A stretch of 64,000 bases of DNA from Ophiura sarsii (Eukaryota; Echinodermata; Ophiuroidea; Amphilepidida; Ophiuridae): NCBI GenBank assembly GCA_035610835.1, contig CM069442.1, forward strand, positions 7,042,444 to 7,106,443, given 5' to 3'. Positions 38,401-50,400 of the stretch are shown here, in pieces; the first letter of the stretch is position 1, and every line of letters begins with the position of its first letter. The notes under the pieces are model-generated. The model did not search any database, was not told the origin of the DNA, and saw nothing but the letters and a program-made list of their open reading frames with translations. The position numbers were made by a program, and so were the translations under genes.

Positions 38401-41400
38401 CTCTCCAATGCCATGATGGGTAACTCTGGACCTCACATGTCATCAGTCAAAGATGAGAAGGATCGGGATAGGGAGCGGGATAGAGGTATGGATGGGATAC
38501 GGGATATGGAGCGGGATAGAGATATGGATGGGATACGGGATAGGGAGCGGGATAGAGGTATGGATGGGACACGGGATAGGGAGCGGGATAGAGGTATGGA
38601 TGGGACACGGGATAGGGAGCGGGATAGAGGTATGGATGGGACACAGGATAGGGAGCGGGATAGAGGTATGGATGGGACACAGGATAGGGAGCGGGATAGA
38701 GGTATGGATGGGATACGGGATAGGGAGCGGGATAGAGGTATGGATGGGACACGGGATAGGGAGCGGGATAGAGGTATGGATGGTACACGGGATAGGGAGC
38801 GGGATAGAGGTATGGATGGGACATGGGATAGGGAGCGAGATAGAGGTATGGATGGGGTACGGGATAGGGAGCGGGATAGAGGTGTGGATGGTACAGGGGA
38901 TAGGGAGCGGGATAGAGGTATGGATGGTACACGGGATAGGGAGCGGGATAGAGGTATGGATGGGACACGGGATAGGGATAGAGGTATGGATTGGACACGG
39001 GATAGGGAGCGGGATAGAGGTATGGATGGGACACGGGATAGGGAGCGGGATAGAGGTATGGATGGTACACGGGATAGAGGTATGGATGGGACACGGGATA
39101 GGGATAGAGGTATGGATGGGACACGGGATAGGGAGCGGGATAGAGGTATTGATGGGACACTATGCATTTCATATTTCTCTTTTACAGAACTCCTGATTGA
39201 TTAATTATGTGATAGGCTTTTTTGAATAACCACTTGAATTGCTAAATTTTGCACCAAACTTTTCATTAGGGTTACAATTATTCTTACAATGAATCTGATT
39301 GGTCCAATAATTAGTGTATTCATCTAAATAACCAATTGGCTCATAGCTCTTTGGGCGTTACAGGCTAAAAGCAGATTCATAAGATTATAAGTATTTATTT
39401 TGATGAAATAATTAAACCAGAAGAAATCATTAAAAGAGAACAATTCACAATAACAATCCTTCATAATGACTCATTTGTGAGTAGTATTAACATAATTTGA
39501 ATTGATACTGTCATTGTTGTCATCTTATAATTACCATTCACTAATTGTATCTCTCGTACTCTTTCTCTTCAAACTTTCTCCCTTTTGCTGCCGTGCTCTT
39601 ACAACACTCGGATGCGTTGGCCTTGTCTCAACTATCGCACCATCACCATCGCAGAACGAGAGAGTCGGGTAAGTTTCACTTTACGATTAAATTCATTTCA
39701 ATTCATCTCAAATGCATATGTGGATGAAGGGTTTTTTGGTCATGTATTAGTCATTTTTATTGTTGTTTGGTAAAATATCCTGGCTTCAAATTCATACTGT
39801 AATGTGCAATTGTGACTATTTCTCACCTGCTTGGTTCCTAGGCGCTCAAAGCCAGGATTATATCATACCAAGTGATACAGTTTACCAAATTCATAAAAGT
39901 ACATGAATCGGTCATTTATTGTTATGTGGTGAAAATATCACGGCTTGAAATTAGAACTTTTAATTTATATACAGTATAATGTGCTATTGTGACCTTTGCT
40001 TGCCCGCTGGATTTGCCGCCTCGTTCGCTTGCGCTCGCTCGCTCTCCAGCAGCCCGGATTATTTGATGACAAATGGAATCGTTTGGAAATAACATGACAC
40101 TAACTGTCAGTGATAAGGCCATCCGTCGCTTTTATTGATTGTCAGTATAGGATAGACAACAGCTGAAAATAACAAGATCCAAGGGCATCTTGCCGATTGG
40201 AGATTCGTTGTAGTTTGACAACCCGACCGCTCCGACACAGACTCTCGATAGTTTTAATATTGTGGATGAACGCACTCAGGGTTCTTATCATACGGGGAAG
40301 AATAGATTGCGAGTGTTTATATTTATACATTTGAAGGAGAGATAATAATGGCCAAAAGTGAATGATTGTAAATTTGTGGCTTCAGTTTCAAATAAGATGA
40401 TCGTCACTTTTTGTTTTTTTATTTTTTTGTTTTTTCAATGCAAACCGAAACAATTACTGCATTGAATTAAATACTGCAGAGAATTTTGTGTAGGCATGGA
40501 AACGGTTTTCTTTGTGAGGAGATCATTCGAACATAGCAAATTGAAAGTTAGAAACAGTTTACAGAATGCCAGTTCAGGGGAAGTGGTGGCGCCGCCTCCC
40601 TTTCCTTGCCTTGCACCAATGAACTCCCCAGGTTCGATTCACGGAAGGGTCTTGTTCTCGATGGTATTATATGAATTTGGGTCTCAATAATCCACAGGTT
40701 GAGTTCTCTGGTTTCTTTCTGCATTTGAAATTGAGCTTCTAAGCTTGTCATTGGTTTATGGAATATAGTTTCTTTGATATGCCTAGCGCCTAGCCTAAAT
40801 GGCAGCTGCACAGTGCATTGATCACGCTAGGAGAAATGGCGCTAAAAATCGCTCTAGGAAAACAAAAACGAGAACATGTCACACATAGCAACAAGCCGTG
40901 AATCAGGGTGAATTCTGGGTAATGGCAAAGGGGATAGGAAACCCAGATAGCAGACTTACGAGAATACTGACATTTATTTTACATAGCTTAATTATTTAAT
41001 TTGTCAACATTAAAGACGTGAAATCCCCAAACTTGACCTCCAGGATAATGACACAGATTTCCATGTCAACTGTTTCCCTCCCTCCCGAGGCTACGCAATA
41101 TGTTTTCTGTAGTGTAGGATATTAATCCAGTGCAATTATTCCAGACTGATGCTTTAATCAACAATGCTCAAGGTAAATTGGTTATTTCCTCTGGTCGGTC
41201 TAATTGATTGGATGTGCGCCCTCAACAACCTTATAATCACATGCACAAAGGAATATGGTCATGTGGTGTGGCCATTCAACACCTTTTTTGAACAACAATA
41301 AAAAAAGTGTTTCAAGATTCTTGATGTTAATATATATTTGCGCTGTAAATTCAGACAAAATGTACCCATAAGACACTCTGTTTTCACTTTCAAGTAGGCC

Positions 41401-44400
41401 TTCATCTTCCTTATTGAAATACTGTTCAATAAGGTGGCAATGGACAGCCTGATCTTTGTGTTGACAGCTAGCCCTTTCTCTCAAGGAGTGTCAGTCAGAC
41501 AATTTAAAAATTAAAACAAAGAGGTAAAAATATACATCATACAAATGTACACACACAAAAAATGGTGCTTGAAATATGTGAAGTAGTTGAAGGATTGGGC
41601 TATATTACCTAGCTATGTCAGTCAACATAGCACAGTGTGTTGATTCCTTGAAATGTCTGTGTCCCAGTGTGGATCAACCTTGATATTTAAATGATATTGA
41701 GCAGTTTTTTAAGATGTTTGGAGAAAAGCTTATCCCCCTCTTAAGGGTAGATAAGGTGTTAGAATGCATAAACCGTTTAAAGTGCTCAAAGAAATCTAAA
41801 TCGGATTAATGCTGCTTCTTCATCATAAGAGGATTGTGGGGGGAAAAGTGTATGCAAAGAAGTGAAATGCTGGGTGTCTCTCTTCAAAGATTTTCATAGT
41901 GAACGTGCTCATTTTTGCGTAGCGTTATAACAACTAGTATAGAATAATGATGATGGGCTTTGCAGGGAAGGGAGTATCTCATATGGAAACATCAAAATAG
42001 TGAATAGCCCAGGGCATTGTAGAAACACCACGCACCAATCAGCGGAAGCAGCGTCAAATTTCCCTTAGTGCTGTTAGAATAGAGATTTTCATGGCTACAG
42101 ATCATAATAGACTAGAAGCTAGAACATGCCATGCATAATATGTTTCTAATCTAAAGTGTATCAGTTCATTTCAAGGAACCCAGAATTGCAACATATAAAA
42201 TTGTTTTTGAAAATCAGCAGAATGCTAATGCAGAAAATCAACACTTTTTGAAAATAACATCTTTTTACAAAGGGCCACCATTGCTGGCAAGAGATCAGAT
42301 GCCAAAAGAGCGCCCTCCTCCTTTTGGTTTGCCACATTGTTTTCCCTAGCGGTAACCATGGTTAGTAATAATATGTGGTGTTGAGATTATAGCCTGGAAG
42401 GTCAGAGATGGCAAATGCAATTGTCCCACTCTTTAGGGGATTCATATGCAATGTGCGATTGTTGTTCCTCCCACCGTGCTTTGCCTGCAGCGAATCAATC
42501 CAAAATCCCTGCATTTTATGGTAATCTGGATTTAGCGCTGTAAACTTTTGCCATGCCTTCATTACCGTCTACCAACCTTGCACAGATTTTTCAATTTATT
42601 TAAAGCTCAATTCAGTTGGGAGTTTTAAAGTAGTTTTCTAGCTTTCCCCCATGAGAGTTAAACTGCCTGACCAAAATACAAGTTCTCAAGGCGCAGAAGG
42701 AATTACCATCAAGGGCGAATTAGTCTTATAACTCCAGTATATTATTACTAGGATCATGCAGCATGGTAAAAATTGATTCAATTCAATTTCTAAAAATGCA
42801 CAGAAGGAAAAATTAAATCATCTGAATCTACAAAATCAAAACATAACATGAACTGTGAAGAAGAAACAAGTTTCTATTCTTATTGAGCCATATTGTAATT
42901 TTCAGCAAAATCGGAATGATGAGATTGGTCCACGTCCTAGCCAACCAAACCACTGCTGCTGATCATACACAACTGTACCATACCAGATCACTGCTTTATA
43001 CTCTGAAACTATAGAGGGGGCTATGCATTGAATGTCATTGGTTACTTGAAATGGTGACCCGTTTGTTGTTTGTCATATGGTATATTATCGCAGGCTACAT
43101 GGGTGATGAAATTGCTTAGTTAGTAATCTCAGGTCATGCGTCTGGTTGGGTCACTCCAATGTGAATTCACTTATTATTAAATTGCTGTACATAATTCAAT
43201 AAGGATGTAAATGCATTTTTAAAGGCCAAGCTTGAAATTAAATCATATTTTTAACGATGCGTGATTATCGCGGTGACGATGGACATGGCTGGGAGCCAGG
43301 ATTATTATATAAATCAGAGCGGAGATACTTACGAATACCCCCCCTACCAGTAACCACCTCAGGTTTTCACTTAGACCTAAATGTGGATGCAAGAATTACC
43401 CACAGAGACAAATAATTTTGTAATAAAAATACTGAAACAATGCTGATAATTTGGATACAATATTCAAAGTGTTTACAAGCCACTAAAATATGTTTTTCTT
43501 AAACCTGCAATGCATATTCAATTTCAGTCGTTTTTCAACCCAGTGTTTTCTCTTTGTATTCAGAGGGGTAATAGCACATGGTCTTTCCAGGAGGTTTAAT
43601 TAATACCCCCCCCCCTCCCCCAATTTGATGTGTTTCAAGGACAATTTTGCTCATTTGACCCCCTTTTTCGTGCAAAATCGAGGACATTTTGCCTGAAAAA
43701 GCACCTTATATTTTACCACTTCAAGGACACTTTCTTAAATAATCCCCCTTTTTACGCAAAAACAAGGACACATTTGGGTCAAAATACTCCCTTAGAAAAA
43801 TACAATTTATGCTCAGCGGAGCGGATGTCGGACTGAAACCACCTGGTTTTTTCAAGTGGAATCAAAGCTAGGCACACAAAAGTAATAGCAAAATGCTTGA
43901 TAAATGGCATGGGTAAATCCACAAGATGACATTGCCAGGTGATTCGCAAATTGAACCCGAATAGCTGCTGTGGGTGATTATAGCTGGAATTGTTAGCAGA
44001 CCAAATAGATTTCTATCACCAAATTGCACATGGCAGCTACTACTAGATTTCAATGGTCTTGCCTTCTAGCTCTTTTCATTTCTCGAAAATAATACATGCA
44101 CAAAGCAGGGTAAAAGAGTGCGATATTTCATGTATACATTATTGAGTAGATCTATACACAGTGAAAGGTCACTGAACAGGCAAGGTTTGGCTAGCAAGCA
44201 GGCATCATAATCTCTATCCTGTGTACATAAGACAAGATTAGAGTTGATTAAAACCTCAGATAGCAGCAGGAAAAGATGGGGCTTATTGAAACAGTGTATT
44301 TACTCTAAGGCTTTTCTGCTAGTGTTAATGCATGGCTGTCACAGAGTCTGCAGGTGGATGAGGAGAAGAGAAAGGGGTAGATGAGTATGTGGAAGAGTCT

Positions 44401-47400
44401 ATTATTACATACTATTTCCCCCAGAATCCACCACTGTGGTTTAGTTCTACCCAGAGTTCAACTGTATACTGTTATCATGGCTATACGATTTGCTTTCAAC
44501 CTATCCCTTACACATGACAGAAAACACACAAAGCCAGGCCTCTTCCATGTCCATATAAATATAACCAATGAGCGTTGTACCCTGTGGCAATAACTCTCTC
44601 TAAAATGACTGCTTCTTGAAATATTAGCATAGAGATGCATTGTGCGCCATCGTATGGAGAGCCAAGTGAGAGGTGATACCATACAACTCCTTGTTCTCAT
44701 CTCTCAATGCACTACTGTTTATACATCATTGGTCATTCAGTTCACATGTTAACGCCAGGCAGGGGTGTACATGTACATGTATGTGTAAGATATCAATATC
44801 AATGGACACTTAGCCTTTTAGGTCTACTCTGTAAATGAACTCATACCCAAAGTCATAATTTATTTTAAATGGTAAAATAAAAGCATATGGAAGATGAAAT
44901 GAACTGTGTCATGGGTATTGACAAAATATTCATCATCTGGATCTTGACACCAAATTAGGGATTTGTACGGAATCAATCAAGGAAGCAATTTGCTTTAGTT
45001 GGTCTATATTATATTAAACATAGTCAATATTGTGGAATAAAAATCAATAGATTAGTGCTTGCCTGGTGGAACAACATAACTTTTCAATTTGAATTAATTC
45101 ACACGAAGCAAAGAAGAAATTTCACTAATTTATGACACCTAAGTGTGTTAGGATTTTATAATAAAAGGCTCAACTTCTGCGGAAATACTGCCTTGCTTGC
45201 TGTGATGCCCAACCACACTGCCCAGTCAGTATTGCCCATAAAGGAACAACTTCACTGATCAGAACAGCCTTTTGGCTGTATGATTTATCTGATAATATAA
45301 AATGTCCAGAATGACCTTCTGTCTGATTTGCAAGCAACAAAGTGTTATTAATACATTCATGGGATTATTTTTGATTGATAAAAGACGGAGCGCTGCAGGA
45401 GGTTTTGCAGGAGGTTTTGTGGATAATTTGTTTGAATCAATAGCATGTCACTTGTTTGGGTTCAGTGGTAGCAGCAGGTAGACCTAATTAATAAAAGAAG
45501 CCTAAAGAGCTTGGATCGTTTATTGTAGGGGAATCATCGCTGAATACAATACACACATGGCCAGGCATATAGCAAATTGCCCAATTCAAGGCATTGTCCA
45601 ATTCAAGCGTCCTAACCGCCCAAATATGCATCTAGGCACATCATTTGGCAACAGTATTTACACAGAGCCACTGTTTCAGATTTCTACACACATTTTTCAA
45701 CTGCTTTAACAAATGAAGTCATCTTGGTTGACCGGCCAGGGCATATGTGGCGAATTAGCCTAGATATGTTGTCGTAACAGAATCGCTTATTAAAAGCTAG
45801 ACCGGCTGATGTGATAGCTAGGCTGGGAGTCCCTTGCGCGTTGTCGCAATGTTGACCATGTTCCTCTTTGCTAAGCTAAAGGAAAGCCACTAGTGTTTGT
45901 CCGTTGCGAAGTTCAAAAGTTGCCATGTTACATCGCTGCATCTAGAGAATCAATGAGACATGTTTGTGAATAGTCTTGTCAAAGAGACCATGAGAGGCTC
46001 CCAAGTTAAAATACACCGAGGGCTACGCAGACTGTTATGCTGAGACTAAATGGTTATCTCTCAGTGCTTTACGCTTCGGAACAGCATCCATGTTGATAGG
46101 GGGATTACATGTACAATTTTATTCAGGATTTTCAGAAAGTTACGATTCCCCATCATAAACATCTTGTTATGCTTCACATAAATGTCACGCACCAAATAAA
46201 AATGAACCCTTAATTGTTTTGGGATCCATTTCGTTTCGTATTTGCACCCTGTCCTGTTCCTATTGACAGTAACTATAGGAAATGATAATGTCACATGAAT
46301 GACAGTGACTGTGGTGAAGGTTATGTCAATTATAATTATTTGATCAATTGACACCTGACGCTTTAAGATTTGTGGTGTCAATTAACACCCAACCTCCACC
46401 CATCCAATCCGGTGCCATAATTAGTTAATTAGTAAATTCCAACTAATTATCTAGTTGCATTTTGACATCCATCCAATCGCCATAATTAGTTAATAGTAAA
46501 TTCCAACTACCATTATCTAGTTGTATTTTGACATAATAACAAGATGCTCAGATCAGATGAGGGGCATCCCTTTCACTTACTTCACAGTAATCCACCTCTT
46601 ACTCAGAAAGAGGTATGGGCATGTGGTGATCATGTGTGTGTTGGGGGGGGGGGGGGGGGGGCAGTGAGTTAAGTGGAACTTGGATGTAGGCACTAAACAA
46701 GTATAATACTCATTTATTGGCAGTTTGTATTTCACAAAACCCAAAGCATGAGTCAATAGGCATGTAAACCCTAAACAAAACACTCCATGGCACAGTTGCT
46801 AAGCCACCAATGTTGACATAATGTCAGCCCTGTATTCTCCCCATTCTTCTTGGGTTCCATCAGCATACAAGAGGCTATTTAAACAGTGACCTGGCTCAAG
46901 TAGGCTCTCCAAACATCCCCTTTTAATGGATCCATCATCCTCAACAAGTCTGAGCCAATATTCTAAACCAATGGTCTTATTTAAAACTCTTGGTGTTATA
47001 ATCCCTTTGTCTGTGTGCACAAATCAGCCTACCAATTTACTAGACAGAGGATCCTTCAGCAGGATTATCTGCCTCGCTGGCTCTATTCTCCATACAGGAT
47101 CCATGGCATTCTCGATCTACTTGTTAAAATTGGGGGATTATCCATGGAGTAGGTAACTGTGTACATTTAAATAGGATTTCAAGGGTCCTCTAAACAAAAT
47201 GCCTCCCATTATCCATGGGTCTTATTGACATGGAGCTTTAAGTAAGGCAAGAAGACAGTTGGATTCCTAGTCTCATCAAATATGCATAAGGTGTACTGTT
47301 TGCTTGTTAGCACACAAGTCAACTTATTGACAAGGTTTATTGGCTATTGTCTGATTGTATCAGGAAATTATCTGTTGCGCCTGCATGAAGGTAAGGGGAG

Positions 47401-50400
47401 GGATTAGCATGTATTATGGAGAGACATATGGGGGGAGGGGCTTGTTTTTGGGATTGAGGAACATTGGCACCCATTATATTATTGAAGCCATTGCATTCTT
47501 TTGTCACCTGTGTCTTCATCCAGTGACCATGAGCGTGTTTCTCCCAGGGCATTGGAAAATTACCACTATTTTAAATATTACTGATAACTATTTTAAGCAT
47601 CCGCCCCTCCCCTGGTTTTTACTTATGTAAAAAATTGACTACCCAAGCATGCCAAGCATGTCTACATTTGCTGTTTACTTCCGGGTCATGGTGATAACAT
47701 TTATTGTGCTGATGTTTCCACATGTATTTTAATACCAGTAACAACCATTACCATATTTGGGGGGGGGGGGGGGGGGGTATTTGCAAGTTTTGTGTTAGCT
47801 TTAAATGTTATACCATTAGAACTAGGCAAAAAGGCTGGTTGGTACCATTATTTAATTACCACTATGTTGCCATAGAAACACCTCCCATTATAATATTATA
47901 GTACATGATATTTCTATTGATTATGATAACTGTTTGGCTTTCCTTTAGAATACCTGCTTCCAATTTTGATAATTCACTGATGCATAAAATGAAACCTACT
48001 CATACTCATCTTGGTCACCATGACATTCTTTACTTTAAAAGATATTAACCCTTTGAACCCGATAGGTCCGACCTATCGGAGAACGTTGTATAACCCGATA
48101 GGTCGAATAATCGACCTGAGCGACCAGGTGACACATTGATCATATGACTGAGTCATGTGATGTTCACCCGATGTGAAATACATTGTTTCGCAAGGTTTTC
48201 TTTGTGTTTTGATGTAATTTAGCTGAAGAAAACAGTCAAAAATAGCACGAAATTGGATGAATATGCAACCCAATATGGCGCAGATGATTCTCAGGCAGAC
48301 AGGGATGCATTGTTTTACGGTCATGATTGGCAATTTTGGCGATAAAAACGGACGTTTTTATGTTATAAATAGGTTACGTTATATGTGTAGTACAATGGCA
48401 TACTGCCTTCTATCATCGGTACCATATATTACCGATGATATAGGTGTACTATATTTAGCATTTTACCCCCGGAGAAGTCAGGGTGGGTGTACCGAACCCT
48501 TATAATAACTCCGGGTTCAAAGGGTTAAAGCATGCAACATTAATTGCAAATATGGAATTGACAAATGTGATATACCCTTTTAAAAGTAAGCCTATTCTTA
48601 TAAAACATTAATCCTGTGGAAAGGTTTATCAACTTAAAATAGCCAGAAACCATAAAAATGTAAATTATTGAAAATCATAAAGGCTTATTGAACTAGTTTA
48701 GAGATTTAATAGGTGATGATCTTTTTCATTGCAGATGTTTAATTCTATACCGGGAATAAAGCAAATTAAGTCAAATAATTTCATTCTATATGGATCTTAG
48801 ATTTAGAATACTGTTAATTTCTCCAACAATTTAATTTCGCGAATCTCGGGTGAGGCTCCAATTCACGAAATTATATTGCCGCGAATTGATGAGTGTGAAG
48901 ATGACAGCAATGGTAGAAATTTTAAGTTTGCGAAATAAAGTTACCGCGAAACTAGTGATTATAAGCAATTTGCGAAAAAAAGTGTTTATTGCCCAGCACT
49001 AACTACAAAGCTCACAAGTCCCCGGGCCTAGTTCATTGGTCAGCATAGCGTAACACCCACTAATTGACTCTATTTAGTATGTGGGTATCATTTTTGGATA
49101 TCAATTGATGTGCATGTTTCATCAACCCAACTACCAGAGAGCCAAGTTCAGTCATACTCCAGGGATTATATACAACAAACATATTTTGCATGGTGATAAG
49201 AGTTTATTGTTGGATTTAAATTTGACAGATTGCCTGCACTGTTTCAAGGGAAATTACTGCTGCACTGTAAATGCACCATATTAATTTATGTATACAGTGT
49301 GAACGGAAGGGGTTTTAGCGATTTATGCGGTTTGATTTATGAAAGAGGAAATCATATTAGCGGTATATTTATAAGTAGTACGGTTTTTTAATCCTTTTAT
49401 CAAAACAGTTTACTTTGAATTAAGAAAATATGCATTTTTACCGTGCCAATTACAAACCTGTATGTGCGCTACTTTTTGCAACATCACATATTATTTCTTC
49501 GGGAAATAGTGAAATTATGGTTACTAAGGGAGCTGCAAATATTGCTCCTTCTCTGGCGCCATTTTGCACTGTGAGTGCGCTGTAAGGGTGAGTGTACTGC
49601 GAGGCATTTGACAGCAGACGATACCGCAAATGCGCTAACGAGACATGAACATTGAGTTTCCCCTCGCCGCTGTAATGGACCACTTTGCAGCTTGTTGGTG
49701 AATTAAAACGGCTTCCCAAACATAAATCCATACCAGCCCGTTTCTTTCAGTCGAAAAGACGGTGGAAAAACAGTGGGGGAAATGAGTGGATTTTTAGTCA
49801 TAAACATGGCGGGAAGTTGTGATATTGAGCTGTCAAGTATAGGCATGGATCAAGGCGCAACGAGCGTGAAGTCGAGTGCCTTGGCTGACGGCGACGGAGG
49901 AAACGCCACAAGAGAAAGCTTTTAAACAATAACAGATAGATTTAACGGGACTTGTTACGCTAATGTGCTTGGATTAGTGGCACTTAGCGAAACATTTGGG
50001 CTGCCAATTAGGACATGCGACAACTACGATAACGCGTCGTGGGTGTAATTGGGACAAAATACTGGATTGCATTTTGCTGTTAGTGTGTGGCTGGCTGAAA
50101 TCACAAAGTGGATTTGATTGATTAGTTTAATCGACAAAGAGATGGATAGGCCTTGTTTGATTATTTTGAAACTGAAAGGATTAAGAGAATTCTGGTAATA
50201 AGGCTTTGAAGGATACAGATTAGGCCTAATACATTAAATACAACACAGGGTTGATTGAGTTTCAGGAGAGATAATCTAACAACAAAGATAATACAATCAT
50301 GACAATATAATTACGAAAAAATACTAGAAAATCAAACAATGAGTTTACCAAGGCTACAGTACCTGGGCCTAATTAAATGATTTAAAAAAAAGGAACTATG

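Noticed and set aside
38464..39159. CRISPR-like array
   Set aside because: Units are contiguous tandem repeats without unique spacers, in an animal gene.
38433..39196. Long open frames in other frames across the array, on both strands (up to 247 codons)
   Set aside because: They arise because the repeat unit lacks stops in several frames. Only the frame entered from the conserved GP linker agrees with Groucho homology and exon phases.
43580..43860. Possible MITE with CCAGGAGGTTT and AAACCACCTGG ends
   Set aside because: Only 11 bp of imperfect inversion and no target duplication were seen.
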